A stretch of DNA of 64,000 bases from Methylobacterium sp. 77 (GTDB taxonomy: Bacteria; Pseudomonadota; Alphaproteobacteria; Rhizobiales; Beijerinckiaceae). The stretch is from contig NZ_KB910516.1 in the NCBI RefSeq assembly GCF_000372825.1, positions 1,148,011 through 1,212,010 on the forward strand, in the 5' to 3' direction. The position numbers and the translations under genes were made by a program. How positions within the stretch are numbered: the first letter of the stretch is position 1; each line of letters begins with the position of its first letter. The notes beneath the pieces were generated by a model. It searched no databases. It saw nothing but the letters and a program-made list of their open reading frames with translations, and was not told the DNA's origin. Shown here piece after piece: positions 48,702 to 58,619 of the stretch.

Positions 48702-51488
48702 ATGAAAGTCGTCGTCGTCGAGTCGCCGGCCAAGGCCAAGACGATCAACAAGTATCTCGGCCGCGACTACGAGGTGCTCGCCTCGTTCGGCCATATCCGC
48801 GACCTTCCGGCCAAGGACGGTTCCGTCGACCCGGAAGCGGATTTCCGCATGCTGTGGGAGCTCGACGACCGCGGCTCGAAGCGCGTCTCGGAGATCGTCA
48901 GGGCGCTGAAGGGCGCCGATGGCCTGATCCTCGCCACCGATCCGGATCGCGAGGGCGAGGCCATCTCGTGGCACGTGGTCGAGGCGCTGAACGCCCGCAA
49001 GGCGATCAAGGGCATGCCAATCGAGCGCGTGACCTTCAACGCCATCACCAAATCGGCGGTGGACACCGCCATGCGCAACCCGCGCCAGATCGACCAGGCC
49101 CTGGTCGACGCCTATCTCGCGCGCCGGGCGCTGGATTACCTCGTCGGCTTCAACCTCTCGCCGGTCCTGTGGCGCAAGCTGCCGGGCGCCCGCTCGGCCG
49201 GCCGCGTCCAGTCCGTGGCGCTCCGCCTCGTCTGCGAGCGCGAACGCGAGATCGAGACGTTCAAGCCGCGCGAATACTGGTCCCTGGTGGCGACCCTGGT
49301 GACCCAGGACGGCGCCGTGTTCGAGGCCCGCCTCGTGGGCGCCGACGGGAAGCGCATCCAGCGCCTCGATGTCGGCACCGGCGAGGAGGCGGCCGCGTTC
49401 AAGCGCGACCTCGAACTCGCGACGTTCCAGGTTGGCAGCGTCGAGGCGAAGCCCGCCAAGCGCCATCCCGCCCCGCCCTTCACCACCTCCACCCTGCAGC
49501 AGGAGGCCTCGCGCAAGCTCGGCCTCGCCCCGGCGCAGACCATGCGGGCGGCGCAGAAGCTCTATGAGGGCGTCGAGATCGGCGGCGAGACCGTGGGTCT
49601 CATCACCTACATGCGAACCGACGGCGTCGACATGGCGCCGGAGGCCATCGCCGATGCGCGCCGCGTCATCGGCAAGGAATACGGCGAGCGCTACCTCCCC
49701 GCCGCGCCGCGCCGCTACAGCGCCAAGGCCAAGAACGCGCAGGAGGCTCACGAGGCCGTCCGCCCGACCGACATGAGCCGGCTACCGAAATCCGTAGCCC
49801 GCTATGTGGATGCCGAACAGGCCAAGCTCTACGACCTAATCTGGACCCGCACGGTGGCGAGCCAGATGGAATCGGCCGAGCTCGAACGCACCACCGTGGA
49901 CATCGTCGCCTCCGTCGGCCCGCGCAGGATCGAGCTGCGCGCCACCGGCCAGGTGGTGAAGTTCGACGGCTTCCTCACCCTCTACCAGGAGGGCAAGGAC
50001 GACGAGGAGGACGAGGACGGCAAGCGCCTGCCGCCGATGAAGGCCGGCGACGCGCTGAAGCGCGAGCGCATCGTCTCGACCCAGCACTTCACCGAGCCGC
50101 CGCCGCGCTATTCCGAGGCCAGCCTCGTCAAGCGGATGGAGGAGCTCGGCATCGGCCGGCCCTCAACCTACGCCGCCGTGCTGCAGACGCTGCGCGACCG
50201 CGAATATGTGAAGATCGAGAAGAAGCGGCTGGTGGCCGAGGACAAGGGCCGCCTCGTCACCGGCTTCCTCGAGAGCTTCTTCAAGCGCTACGTCGAGTAC
50301 GATTTCACCGCCGATCTCGAAACCCAGCTCGACCGGGTCTCGAATGCCGAGATCGACTGGCGCGAGGTGCTGCGCGATTTCTGGCGGGACTTCTCGGCCG
50401 CCATCGCCGGCACCAAGGAACTGCGTGTCACCGAGGTACTCGATGCGCTGAACGACCTCCTCGGGGCGCATATCTTCCCCGAGAAGGCGGACGGCTCGAA
50501 CCCGCGCACCTGCCCGACCTGCGGCTCCGGCCAGCTCTCGCTCAAGCTCGGCAAGTTCGGCGCCTTCGTCGGCTGCTCGAACTACCCCGAGTGCAAGTAC
50601 ACCCGCCAGCTCGCCGCCTCCGGCGTCGAGGGCGACGGCGACGGCTCGTCCGAGAACGGAGGCCAGCCCGGCACCCGCGTGCTCGGCACCGATCCGGTCT
50701 CGGGCATGGCCGTGAGCCTGCGCGACGGACGCTTCGGCCCGTTCGTGCAGCTCGGCGAGGCCTCCACCGACAAGGAGGCCCCGAAGCCCAAGCGCTCGTC
50801 GTTGCCGAAGGGGCTCAGCCCCTCCGCGGTCGATCTGGAGAAGGCCCTGCGCCTGCTCGCCCTCCCCCGTGAGGTGGCGAAGCATCCCGAGAGCGGCGAG
50901 CCGATCCTGGCCAATCTCGGCCGGTTCGGACCCTACGTGCAGCACGGGAAGATGTACGCCAATCTCGGCCGCGACGACGACGTGCTGGAGATCGGCGCCA
51001 ACCGCGCCATCGACCTCATCGTCGCCAAGGAGCAGGGCGGCGGACGGCGTGGACCCGCCTCCGACCCCGGCCGCTCGCTCGGCGCGCACCCCGAGACGGG
51101 CAAGGCCATCGTGGTGAAGTCGGGCAAGTACGGCCCCTACGTCACCGACGGCACCACCAACGCGACGCTGCCCAAGACCCTGGCCGCCGAGGACATCGCC
51201 CTGCCCCAGGCGCTCGAACTGATCGCGGCGCGCGAAGCCTCGGGAGGCGGCGCCAAGAAGCGCGCGCCGGCCCGCAAGACCGCGACGGGCAAGACCGCGA
51301 CAGGCAAGACCGCGACGAAGAGTGCGGCGAAGGCCGGGACCGCCAAGACGGCGGCGACCAAGACGGCGGCGACCAAGGCGCCCGCGAAAAAGGCGGCCGC
51401 CGCCAAGAGCCCGGCCTCGAAGACGACGGCGGCGAAAGCGAGCACCGCCAAGCCTGCGGCCAAGGCGGCCACGCGCAAGAAGGCCTGA
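48702..51488 (+). CDS. topA: DNA topoisomerase I
   Basis: A 928-aa type IA topoisomerase relaxing negative supercoils. Toprim domain at the N-terminus (KVVVVESPAKAKTINKYLG, DPDREGEAISWHV), active-site Tyr303 in LITYMRTDG, then one four-Cys zinc ribbon (CPTCGSGQLSLKLGKFGAFV with GCSNYPEC) and several topo-C repeats (GRFGPFVQLGE, GRFGPYVQHGK, GKYGPYVTDG). The last ~90 residues are a Lys/Ala/Thr tail of short repeats (KTATGKTATGKTATKSA), histone H1-like, likely to bind DNA non-specifically. Common in this order. Confidence 0.97.
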   Translation: MKVVVVESPAKAKTINKYLGRDYEVLASFGHIRDLPAKDGSVDPEADFRMLWELDDRGSKRVSEIVRALKGADGLILATDPDREGEAISWHVVEALNARKAIKGMPIERVTFNAITKSAVDTAMRNPRQIDQALVDAYLARRALDYLVGFNLSPVLWRKLPGARSAGRVQSVALRLVCEREREIETFKPREYWSLVATLVTQDGAVFEARLVGADGKRIQRLDVGTGEEAAAFKRDLELATFQVGSVEAKPAKRHPAPPFTTSTLQQEASRKLGLAPAQTMRAAQKLYEGVEIGGETVGLITYMRTDGVDMAPEAIADARRVIGKEYGERYLPAAPRRYSAKAKNAQEAHEAVRPTDMSRLPKSVARYVDAEQAKLYDLIWTRTVASQMESAELERTTVDIVASVGPRRIELRATGQVVKFDGFLTLYQEGKDDEEDEDGKRLPPMKAGDALKRERIVSTQHFTEPPPRYSEASLVKRMEELGIGRPSTYAAVLQTLRDREYVKIEKKRLVAEDKGRLVTGFLESFFKRYVEYDFTADLETQLDRVSNAEIDWREVLRDFWRDFSAAIAGTKELRVTEVLDALNDLLGAHIFPEKADGSNPRTCPTCGSGQLSLKLGKFGAFVGCSNYPECKYTRQLAASGVEGDGDGSSENGGQPGTRVLGTDPVSGMAVSLRDGRFGPFVQLGEASTDKEAPKPKRSSLPKGLSPSAVDLEKALRLLALPREVAKHPESGEPILANLGRFGPYVQHGKMYANLGRDDDVLEIGANRAIDLIVAKEQGGGRRGPASDPGRSLGAHPETGKAIVVKSGKYGPYVTDGTTNATLPKTLAAEDIALPQALELIAAREASGGGAKKRAPARKTATGKTATGKTATKSAAKAGTAKTAATKTAATKAPAKKAAAAKSPASKTTAAKASTAKPAAKAATRKKA

Positions 51489-51503
51489 TCCTCCGGCCAC
51501 AGA

Positions 51504-51541
51504 AGCCGCCTCCCGTCCCCGTACGAGGGAGGGAGGCGGCT
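51504..51541 (+). terminator. Hairpin after topA
   Basis: AGCCGCCTCCC (51504-51514) pairs perfectly with 51531-51541; the 16-nt loop can pair further inside. It is 15 bp after the topA stop. The T-run is weak (CTGATCTTGT), so termination may be partial. Confidence 0.55.
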
Positions 51542-51631
51542 CTGATCTTGTACGCGGCTCGGGTCTTGTGCGCGCCTCGGGTCTGGCCGACCATTGCCGG
51601 ATCGTCCCGCGCCGGCCGAGGCCTTTGCCCC

Positions 51632-51838
51632 ATGCTGATCCTGCTCTCCATCTGTCTCGCGGCCCAGCCGTCCCAGTGCAGGGAGGACAGGATCTCCCTG
51701 TCCTACGAGGCGACGAACCCGTTCATCTGCCTGCGCACCGCCCAGAGCGCGCTCGCCACCTGGCAGGAGGCCCACCCCGAATGGCAGGTGACGCGCTGGC
51801 GCTGCGCGACGCGCGAGAGCCTGCCGAAAGATCTGTGA
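51632..51838 (+). CDS. Small exported protein
   Basis: A 68-aa protein with a short apolar N-terminus (MLILLSICLAAQPSQC), either a brief signal peptide or an anchor, and three further residues likely to pair as disulfides or stay reduced (FICLRTAQ, RWRCATRE). ATTWQEAHPEWQV-type Trp-rich end resembles many short Rhizobiales proteins of unknown function. ATG 51632 has no strong ribosome site. Family not identified. Confidence 0.6.
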   Translation: MLILLSICLAAQPSQCREDRISLSYEATNPFICLRTAQSALATWQEAHPEWQVTRWRCATRESLPKDL

Positions 51839-51947
51839 GTGTCATGACCCGCGACGGATGAGCCGTCGGTGATGGGTCTGGACGCCGTGGCGGATTGCGC
51901 TATCGCTGCCCTCTAAGGGAACGGCGAGACACGGGCGGCAAGACGCG

Positions 51948-53561
51948 ATGCGCTCTCTGAAGGTCAGGTTCGCGCTGTTGCTCGGCGGCGCCGCGCTTCT
52001 GGTCGTCCTGGCGGCGATCGGGGTGCTGGGCTCCATCGGCGCCGCCGAACGCACCATCGACCGGACGCTGGCGGCGCAGGGCCGGCTCGAAATGCTGGTG
52101 GAGCTCTCCGGCCGCATGACCCAGTACGGGCTCGCGGCATTGGAGGCGGTGAGCAATCCGGAAGCGCAGCCGGAAGGCCTCGCCCTCGCCCGCGCCAATG
52201 TCGACCGGGCGCTGGTCGCCGTCGACGAGGCCCTAGGCAAGAGCATCGCCGTCAGCGACGATCCCCTCGACCGGATGCAATATGCGGCGCGCACGCGCCC
52301 CCTCGCCCAGCTCCGCTCGGCCCGCGCCATCCTCGACCGGCAGGTCTCCCAGGTCCTGCGTCAATCGGAGGAGGACCAGCGGCGCAACTCCATCCGCGGG
52401 GCGCTGAACGGGTTCGGCGCCATGACCGGCCAGCCGCTCTCGTTCCTGATCGAGGTCGAGCGCCGCTCGATGATCGCGGGCTCGGACGAGGCCCGCCACC
52501 TGTCCTCGACCCTGCGGATCGCATCGGTCGCCGCCGTCATCCTGGCGCTGGCCCTGGTCTTCGTCCTGTACCGGGCGGTGACCCGGCCGACCCTGGCGCG
52601 GATCGAGGCGGTGCGCCAAGCGGCGGGGGCGGTCGGGCGCGGCGAGCTCGACACCAGGCTCTCGGTGGCGACCCGCGACGAGCTCGGCCTGCTGGTCGCC
52701 AACTTCAACCGCATGGCCGCGCGGCTCGCCCGGCGCGAGGGGCGTCTCGCCGCCGACCGCGCCGCCCTCGAGGATACGGTGGAGGCGAGGACCACCGACC
52801 TGCGCGGCGCCAACGAGCGCCTGGAGGCGGTGGACCGCTCGCGCAGGCGCTTCTTCGCCGATGTCAGCCACGAGCTGCGCACGCCGCTCACGGTCATCCT
52901 CGGCGAATGCGACATCGCCGCCCGCTCGGCCGGGCGGACGGGAGTCGATTACGCACCGGTCTTCGCCACGATCCGCAAGCGGGCGCTCCGCCTGCAGCGC
53001 CGGGTGGAGGACCTTCTGCGGGTCGCCCGTTCCGAATCCGGCCAGATCGAGCTCGACCGCCGCGCCACCGGCGCCATCGCCATCCTCACCGATGCGGTGG
53101 ACAGCGCCGCCTCTGAGGCGGCGCGCCGGCGCGTGACCCTGACCCTCGAACCGGCCCGGCACGACGTCACGCTCCTGGCCGACCGGGAATGGCTGCGGCA
53201 GGTGGTGGAGAGCCTCATCGACAACGCCCTGCGGCACGCGACCGGGCTGACGCGGGTGGTCGTGGCCCTCGCCGTCGACGAGGCGCGTTCGGCCGCGATC
53301 ACGGTGACGGATGACGGCGCCGGCTTCCCGGAGGCCGGCGCGGACCTGTTCGAACGCTTCCGGAGGGAGGGCCATTCGGGGGAATCCGGCTTTGGCATCG
53401 GCCTGGCACTGGCGCGCTGGGTGACGGAGCGCCATGATGGAACCATCGGCCTCGGTGCGGGCGAGGACGGCAAGGGTGCGCGCGTGACGCTCGTCCTGCC
53501 GGTGCTCGACCTCGATTCCGGGGATCGAGAGGACACCAAGCGGAAGGAAGGCGTCGCATGA
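51948..53561 (+). CDS. Sensor histidine kinase next to pqq genes
   Basis: A 537-aa membrane kinase. Span 1 at residues 7-28, periplasmic helical sensor 30-190, span 2 at 191-209, HAMP about 210-265, a short coiled coil, then HisKA with the phospho-acceptor His308 in FFADVSHELRTPL, and HATPase with VVESLIDNALRHA (N box), VTDDGAGFPEAG (G1) and GESGFGIGLALAR (G2). Its stop overlaps the response regulator ATG. Together they stand directly upstream of pqqA in the same direction. Control of PQQ synthesis or methanol oxidation is plausible but not shown; it is not evidently MxbD or MxcQ. Confidence 0.93.
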   Translation: MRSLKVRFALLLGGAALLVVLAAIGVLGSIGAAERTIDRTLAAQGRLEMLVELSGRMTQYGLAALEAVSNPEAQPEGLALARANVDRALVAVDEALGKSIAVSDDPLDRMQYAARTRPLAQLRSARAILDRQVSQVLRQSEEDQRRNSIRGALNGFGAMTGQPLSFLIEVERRSMIAGSDEARHLSSTLRIASVAAVILALALVFVLYRAVTRPTLARIEAVRQAAGAVGRGELDTRLSVATRDELGLLVANFNRMAARLARREGRLAADRAALEDTVEARTTDLRGANERLEAVDRSRRRFFADVSHELRTPLTVILGECDIAARSAGRTGVDYAPVFATIRKRALRLQRRVEDLLRVARSESGQIELDRRATGAIAILTDAVDSAASEAARRRVTLTLEPARHDVTLLADREWLRQVVESLIDNALRHATGLTRVVVALAVDEARSAAITVTDDGAGFPEAGADLFERFRREGHSGESGFGIGLALARWVTERHDGTIGLGAGEDGKGARVTLVLPVLDLDSGDREDTKRKEGVA

Positions 53562-54262
53562 CGCGAGTGCTCATCGTCGAGGATGACAGCGACATCCGCG
53601 CCATGCTGGCGCGGGGCCTGGAGGCGGAGGGGTTCTCCGTCGGCGTGGCCGGCTGCGTCGACGAGGCCCTCACCTCGGCAAGAGACGATGCGCCGGGCGC
53701 CGTCGTCCTCGACATCACCCTGCCGGACGGCTCCGGCCACGATGTCTGCCGCTCCCTGCGCGAGGGCGGCTATCCCGGCCCGATCCTGTTCCTCTCGGCG
53801 CGCGACGAGGTCCGCGACCGGGCCGAGGGACTGGCGCTCGGGGCCGACGATTACATCGTGAAGCCCTTCGTCTTCGACGAACTCCTCGCCCGCCTGCAGA
53901 CGCATCTCCTGCGCCGCAAGGAATCGGACCAGCCGCGCACCATCGTCACCGCCGGCAAGCTCGTCCTCGATCTCAACATCCGGCAGGCCTCCCTCGGGGA
54001 TGCGACAGCGCGCCTCACGCCGCGCGAGGCCGAACTGCTGGCCCTGCTCATGGACAAGGCCAACCAGCCGGTGTCGCGCGGCGACATCTTCGACAAGCTC
54101 TGGGCGGGCCAGGGCGGCCTCTCGCTGAATGTCGTCGATGTTTACGTGGGTTACCTGCGCACCAAGCTGTCCGATTTCGTGCGCTTCGGCGGACCCGTCA
54201 TCGTCACGGTGCGCGGGCGGGGCTTCATGCTCGACCTGCGCGGACAAGATTTCCGTCATTAA
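53558..54262 (+). CDS. OmpR-family response regulator
   Basis: A 234-aa regulator. Receiver domain: acidic pair in VEDDSDIR, phospho-acceptor Asp52 in VVLDITLPDG, Thr/Ser in FLSARDE and Lys in YIVKPF. The C-terminal winged helix (about 130-230) has LTPREAELLALLMDKANQPV and VVDVYVGYLRTKLSD with VTVRGRGFML. Overlaps the kinase gene by 4 bp. The pqqA promoter region begins about 50 bp after its stop, so it could bind there. Confidence 0.94.
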   Translation: MTRVLIVEDDSDIRAMLARGLEAEGFSVGVAGCVDEALTSARDDAPGAVVLDITLPDGSGHDVCRSLREGGYPGPILFLSARDEVRDRAEGLALGADDYIVKPFVFDELLARLQTHLLRRKESDQPRTIVTAGKLVLDLNIRQASLGDATARLTPREAELLALLMDKANQPVSRGDIFDKLWAGQGGLSLNVVDVYVGYLRTKLSDFVRFGGPVIVTVRGRGFMLDLRGQDFRH

Positions 54263-54312
54263 TCGTCGCACCGATTCCGGGAGCGGTTCGGGACGATCCG
54301 GCAATTTATCGC

Positions 54313-54341
54313 TTGAAGAGTCCGGTGGAATTGTCGATATA
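54313..54341 (+). promoter_or_regulatory. Putative pqqA promoter
   Basis: TTGAAG (54313-54318), 17-bp spacer, GATATA (54336-54341), about 100 bp upstream of pqqA ATG. The 5' leader would be about 95 nt. Pattern match only. Confidence 0.4.
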
Positions 54342-54442
54342 GCTCCCGCGACAGAAATGACTGCGCCGTCAGTGTCTTAGGATCTTCTTAAAACGTGATC
54401 CGGATGCTGCTGACGTTCAAGAAACCTTCTAGGAGAAACACC

Positions 54443-54532
54443 ATGACCTGGGCTGCCCCCGTCGTTTCCGAGATCTGTGTCGGCATGGAAGTCACCAGCT
54501 ACGAGTCGGCTGAGATCGATACCTTCAACTGA
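54443..54532 (+). CDS. pqqA: PQQ precursor peptide PqqA
   Basis: A 29-aa ribosomal peptide, MTWAAPVVSEICVGMEVTSY followed by ESAEIDTFN. The Glu15-Xaa3-Tyr19-type pair (EVTSY) supplies the glutamate and tyrosine that PqqE cross-links to build PQQ. It has a near-perfect ribosome site (AGGAGAAACACC), fitting high expression. Length and motif match known Methylobacterium PqqA. Too short for ordinary gene finding but certain from motif and context. pqqB follows after 44 bp. Confidence 0.96.
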   Translation: MTWAAPVVSEICVGMEVTSYESAEIDTFN

Positions 54533-54576
54533 GGTGTCGTGTCGTACTTGAGGATCGAGGCAGCGCCGGTTCAGCC

Positions 54577-55476
54577 ATGCATGTCGTGATTCTCGGTTCG
54601 GCCGCGGGCGGCGGCCTTCCCCAGTGGAACTGCCGCTGCCCCATCTGCTCCCTCGCCCGCGAGGATTCGTCCCGCGTGCGTCCGCGGACCCAGTCGAGCA
54701 TCGCCGTGTCGCCCGATGGCGAACGCTGGCTCCTGGTGAACGCGTCGCCTGACATCCGGCAGCAACTCTTCGACAATCCGGCGATGCATCCGCGCGAGGG
54801 CCTGCGCCATTCGCCGATCCACGCCGTTCTCCTCACCAACGGCGATGTCGACCACGTGGCCGGGCTGCTGACCCTGCGCGAGGGCCAGCCCTACACGCTC
54901 TACGCCACATCCGGCATCCTCGATTCGGTCAACGCCAACCGGGTCTTCGACGTGATGGCGGCCGACGTGGTCACGCGCGAGAAGATCGCCCTGGACCGCG
55001 CCTTCGAGCCAGTGCCGGGCCTGACGGTCACGCTGTTCGCGGTGCCGGGCAAGGTGCCGCTTTGGCTCGAGGACGAGACCATGGAGATCGGCGCCGAGAC
55101 CGAGACCACGGTCGGCGCGATGATCGAGGCGGGCGGGCATCGCCTCGCCTACATTCCCGGCTGCGCCCGCGTGACCGACGGGCTGAAGCAGCGCATCGCG
55201 GGCGTCGATGCGCTTCTGTTCGACGGGACCGTGCTGCTCGACGACGACATGATCCGCGCCGGGGTCGGCGTGAAGACCGGATGGCGGATGGGCCACGTGC
55301 CGATGACCGGCGAGGGCGGATCGATCGCGGCGCTCGCCGACGTGGAGATCGGCCGCCGGGTCTTCGTCCACATCAACAACACCAACCCGGTGCTGGTGGA
55401 GGATTCCGCCGAACGGCGACAGGTGGAAGCCGAGGGCTGGACCGTCGCCCATGACGGGTTGGCCCTGGCACTGTAG
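54577..55476 (+). CDS. pqqB: PQQ biosynthesis protein PqqB
   Basis: A 299-aa metallo-beta-lactamase-fold enzyme needed for PQQ synthesis, shown in other species to hydroxylate the tyrosine of the cross-linked precursor. Features: VILGSAAGGGLPQWNCRCPI near the start with the Cys pair, LTNGDVDHVAGLLTLREGQP (replacing the HxHxDH of the fold), RLAYIPGCARVTDGL, and MGHVPMTGEGG. Length typical. No structural oddity. Confidence 0.97.
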   Translation: MHVVILGSAAGGGLPQWNCRCPICSLAREDSSRVRPRTQSSIAVSPDGERWLLVNASPDIRQQLFDNPAMHPREGLRHSPIHAVLLTNGDVDHVAGLLTLREGQPYTLYATSGILDSVNANRVFDVMAADVVTREKIALDRAFEPVPGLTVTLFAVPGKVPLWLEDETMEIGAETETTVGAMIEAGGHRLAYIPGCARVTDGLKQRIAGVDALLFDGTVLLDDDMIRAGVGVKTGWRMGHVPMTGEGGSIAALADVEIGRRVFVHINNTNPVLVEDSAERRQVEAEGWTVAHDGLALAL

Positions 55477-55493
55477 ACCGACGTCCCGGATAC

Positions 55494-55511
55494 GGCATCC
55501 GCGTGGATGCC
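55494..55511 (+). terminator. Hairpin between pqqB and pqqCD
   Basis: GGCATCC (55494-55500) pairs with GGATGCC (55505-55511) over a GCGT loop, 17 bp after the pqqB stop. No T-run, so it could be a weak terminator or an RNA-processing barrier that lets pqqAB and pqqCDE differ in level. Confidence 0.4.
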
Positions 55512-55527
55512 GAAGGCCCGGGTCCGG

Positions 55528-55556
55528 CTGGCATTTTAATGCTGCCGGCTTATATT
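55528..55556 (+). promoter_or_regulatory. Putative internal promoter for pqqCD-pqqE
   Basis: CTGGCA (55528-55533), 17-bp spacer, TATATT (55551-55556), about 108 bp upstream of the chosen pqqCD start. The -10 is good and the -35 moderate. The 187-bp gap after pqqB makes a second promoter reasonable. Confidence 0.4.
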
Positions 55557-55663
55557 GTGCCCAATGCGATTGCGCGATTCCTGTCCGTAGCCTTCACGGG
55601 GATCGTCGCCATCTATAAGAAAAGTTCCAGCCGCCGCCCTTCGCCGAAATGCCGAGCCACGCC

Positions 55664-56740
55664 ATGACCGCGCCTTTCCCGACGCCCAAGTCCGACGAGT
55701 CCCAGCGCCTGCTCAGCCCCGACGAGCTCGAGGCGGCGCTTCGCGACATCGGCGCGCGGCGCTACCACAACCTGCATCCGTTCCACCGCCTGCTGCATGA
55801 CGGCAAGCTGAACAAGGATCAGGTCCGGGCCTGGGCGCTCAACCGCTACTATTACCAGGCGATGATCCCGGTGAAGGACGCCGCCGTCCTCGCCCGGATG
55901 GAGGACGCCTCCCTGCGCCGCGTCTGGCGCCAGCGCATCGTCGACCATGACGGCGACGCGCCCGGCGACGGCGGCATCGAGCGCTGGCTCAAGCTCGCCG
56001 AAGGCGTCGGCTTCCGCCGCGACTACGTGGAATCGACGCAGGGCATCCTGTCGGCGACGCGCTTCTCGGTGGATGCCTACGTCCATTTCGTGAAGGAGCG
56101 CTCGCTGCTCGAGGCCATCGCCTCCTCGCTCACCGAGATGTTCTCGCCGACCATCATCTCCGAGCGCGTGGCCGGGATGCTGAAGAACTACGACTTCATC
56201 ACCAAGGACACGCTGGCCTATTTCGAGAAGCGCCTGACCCAGGCGCCGCGCGATGCGGAATTCGCCATCGATTACGTCAAGCAGCACGCCACCACGCCGG
56301 AGCTGCAGCGCCAGGCCATGGCCGCGCTGACCTTCAAATGCACCGTGCTCTGGACGCAGCTCGACGCCCTCTACTTCTCCTACGTCGCACCGGGCATGAC
56401 CCCGCCGGATGCCTGGACGCCCGGAACCGGCCTCGTCGCCGAGGTGGCGCAGGCCGCCGGCACCGGCACGATCCGATCGGGCGACGTGCCCCGCCTGCCC
56501 CGCGGCGTACGCCTGCGCCACGACGAGGTTCGCGGCCAGCACGTGCTGCTGGCGCCCGAGCGCACCTTCGACCTCGATGCCAACGCCGTGGCGGTCCTGT
56601 CGCTGGTGGACGGATCGCGCAGCGTGCGCGACATCGCGGTGACACTCGCGGAGACCTTCGCAGCCGACCCGGACGTGATCGAGGCCGACGTCCTGGCGAT
56701 GCTCAACGACCTCGCCACGAAACGGGTTCTGGAGCGATGA
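55664..56740 (+). CDS. pqqCD: Fused PqqC/PqqD
   Basis: A 358-aa fusion. The first ~245 residues are PqqC, the cofactor-free oxidase that closes and oxidises the ring to PQQ ([70 protein letters not shown]). A variable linker leads to PqqD, the PqqA-binding chaperone for PqqE ([39 protein letters not shown]). This fusion is typical of Methylobacterium. I prefer ATG 55664 (MTAPFP), matching the known M. extorquens start; ATG 55649 would add five residues. Confidence 0.96.
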   Translation: MTAPFPTPKSDESQRLLSPDELEAALRDIGARRYHNLHPFHRLLHDGKLNKDQVRAWALNRYYYQAMIPVKDAAVLARMEDASLRRVWRQRIVDHDGDAPGDGGIERWLKLAEGVGFRRDYVESTQGILSATRFSVDAYVHFVKERSLLEAIASSLTEMFSPTIISERVAGMLKNYDFITKDTLAYFEKRLTQAPRDAEFAIDYVKQHATTPELQRQAMAALTFKCTVLWTQLDALYFSYVAPGMTPPDAWTPGTGLVAEVAQAAGTGTIRSGDVPRLPRGVRLRHDEVRGQHVLLAPERTFDLDANAVAVLSLVDGSRSVRDIAVTLAETFAADPDVIEADVLAMLNDLATKRVLER

Positions 56741-57894
56741 ACGCCATCACGCCGAATACCCCCTCCCTGCCGGCTCCGGTCGGGCTCCTCGCCGAGCTGA
56801 CCCATCGCTGCCCCCTGCGCTGTCCCTATTGCTCGAACCCGCTCGAACTCGACCGGCGCTCGGGCGAACTCGACACGGCAACGTGGCAGCGCGTGCTGAC
56901 GGAGGCGGCGGGTCTCGGCGTGCTGCATGTCCACCTCTCCGGCGGCGAGCCGACAGCGCGCAACGACATCGTCGAGATCACGAAGACCTGCGCGGATCTC
57001 GGCCTGTACTCGAACCTCATCACCTCCGGGGTCGGCGGCGCGTTGCAGAAGCTCGACGCGCTCTACGATGCCGGGCTCGACCACGTGCAGCTCTCGGTCC
57101 AGGGCGTCGATGCGGCCAATGCCGAGAAGATCGGCGGGCTGAAGAACGCACAGCCGCAGAAACTGGCCTTCGCCGAGCGGGTGACGCAGCTCGGCCTGCC
57201 GCTGACCCTCAATTCGGTGATCCATCGCGGCAACATTCACGAGGTCGAGGGCTTCATCGATCTCGCGGTGAAGCTCGGCGCCAAGCGCCTTGAGGTCGCC
57301 CACACCCAGTATTACGGCTGGGCCTACGTGAACCGCGCCGCGCTGATGCCGGACAAGGCCCAGGTCGACCACTCGATCAGGATCGTCGAGGCGGCGCGCG
57401 AGCGGCTGAAGGGCCAGCTCGTCATCGATCTCGTCGTGCCGGATTACTACGCGAAATACCCCAAGGCCTGCGCCGGCGGCTGGGGACGCAAGCTGATGAA
57501 CGTCACCCCGGCCGGCAAGGTCCTGCCCTGCCACGCCGCCGAGACCATCAAGCATCTCGAATTCTGGTACGTCGCCGACCATTCGCTGGCCGACATCTGG
57601 GCGAATTCTCCAGCCTTCACCGCCTATCGCGGGACGGACTGGATGAAGGAGCCCTGCCGCTCCTGCGACCGGCGCGAGAAGGATTGGGGCGGCTGCCGCT
57701 GCCAGGCCCTGGCCCTCGCCGGCGATGCCGCCGCCACCGACCCGGCCTGCTCGCTCTCCCCGCTCCATGCGAAGGTACGGGATCTGGCCAAGGAAGAAGC
57801 GGCCGAGTCGCCGCCCGACTATGTCTACCGGACGATCGGCAGCAACGTGGACCGCGTCGCGCCGCCGCCCCTGAAAGAGGATGCTCCCCTGTGA
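56737..57894 (+). CDS. pqqE: PqqE radical SAM enzyme
   Basis: A 385-aa radical SAM protein that joins Glu and Tyr side chains of PqqA. The SAM cluster Cys are C25, C29 and C32 ([12 protein letters not shown]); [13 protein letters not shown] is the SAM-binding GGE. The C-terminal SPASM region carries further Cys for auxiliary clusters ([20 protein letters not shown] and GGCRCQAL). Coupled upstream to pqqCD (ATGA) and downstream to an exported protein (GTGA). Confidence 0.97.
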   Translation: MNAITPNTPSLPAPVGLLAELTHRCPLRCPYCSNPLELDRRSGELDTATWQRVLTEAAGLGVLHVHLSGGEPTARNDIVEITKTCADLGLYSNLITSGVGGALQKLDALYDAGLDHVQLSVQGVDAANAEKIGGLKNAQPQKLAFAERVTQLGLPLTLNSVIHRGNIHEVEGFIDLAVKLGAKRLEVAHTQYYGWAYVNRAALMPDKAQVDHSIRIVEAARERLKGQLVIDLVVPDYYAKYPKACAGGWGRKLMNVTPAGKVLPCHAAETIKHLEFWYVADHSLADIWANSPAFTAYRGTDWMKEPCRSCDRREKDWGGCRCQALALAGDAAATDPACSLSPLHAKVRDLAKEEAAESPPDYVYRTIGSNVDRVAPPPLKEDAPL

Positions 57895-58619
57895 AGCCCG
57901 TTCACGTCGCGTTCGCCCTGTCGCTCGCCGGCTCGTCTCTCGCCGGCCTGCCCGCCCTGGCGCAGGGCACGCCCCCGGCCGATGCCCCCGCCGTCACCAA
58001 GGCCAACACGGCCACGCCGCCCAATGCCTCGGACCTGCTGTTCGAGGAGCCGCAGATGAAGAACGTGGCGCCGGGCTCGACCCTGACCTATTCCTATCTG
58101 CGCCGGAGCGGCATCTCCAAGGGTCCGTTCGGCCCGACCATGGACGACCAGATCAAGCTCACGATCGAGCCGGGCGCGGCGCCGGAGAAGCGCAACATCC
58201 GCGTGCAGATGTTCTCGGGCGCCAACCGTTTCCCCGCCGGCCCGTTCGAGGATATGCCCGGCAACCCGGTGATGACGCTCTTCCTCGAGCACCATCTCAT
58301 CGATCTCGCCAAGGTGCTCTCGGCCAACCCGCGCTACATCAAGAACGGCATCCGCAAGGCCCTGCGCGACAACGCGACGGTGACCGCCACGACGGCGACC
58401 GTGAAGGGCCAGACGGTGGATGCCTGGCGCGTGGAGGTGCAGCCCTTCCTCGACGACAAGATGAAGGACCGCATGCGCGGCCTCGAGAACCTGAAATACA
58501 CCTTCGTGACATCGCCCGCCGTGCCCGGCGAACTGCTCTCCATCGAGGCGCAGTCGAAGAACGCGGAAGGCGGCGAGCTTCTCCAGGAGAACCTGAACTA
58601 TGATCCGAACGCTGGCTAA
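57891..58619 (+). CDS. Exported protein coupled to pqqE, function unknown
   Basis: A 242-aa protein starting at a GTG that overlaps the pqqE stop. The signal peptide ([20 protein letters not shown] ending PALAQ) directs it to the periplasm. The mature part looks beta-rich: [40 protein letters not shown], a hydrophobic [16 protein letters not shown] and [18 protein letters not shown]. No Cys, no lipobox. No named family recognised. Tight coupling to PQQ synthesis suggests a role in periplasmic PQQ handling, quinoprotein maturation or methanol oxidation; that is inference from position only. Confidence 0.8.
   Translation: MKPVHVAFALSLAGSSLAGLPALAQGTPPADAPAVTKANTATPPNASDLLFEEPQMKNVAPGSTLTYSYLRRSGISKGPFGPTMDDQIKLTIEPGAAPEKRNIRVQMFSGANRFPAGPFEDMPGNPVMTLFLEHHLIDLAKVLSANPRYIKNGIRKALRDNATVTATTATVKGQTVDAWRVEVQPFLDDKMKDRMRGLENLKYTFVTSPAVPGELLSIEAQSKNAEGGELLQENLNYDPNAG

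Noticed and set aside
51270..51488. topA 3' end repeats as a CRISPR-like or mobile repeat
   Set aside because: The near-repeats are codons for a Lys/Ala/Thr tail, in frame and usual for TopA in this group.
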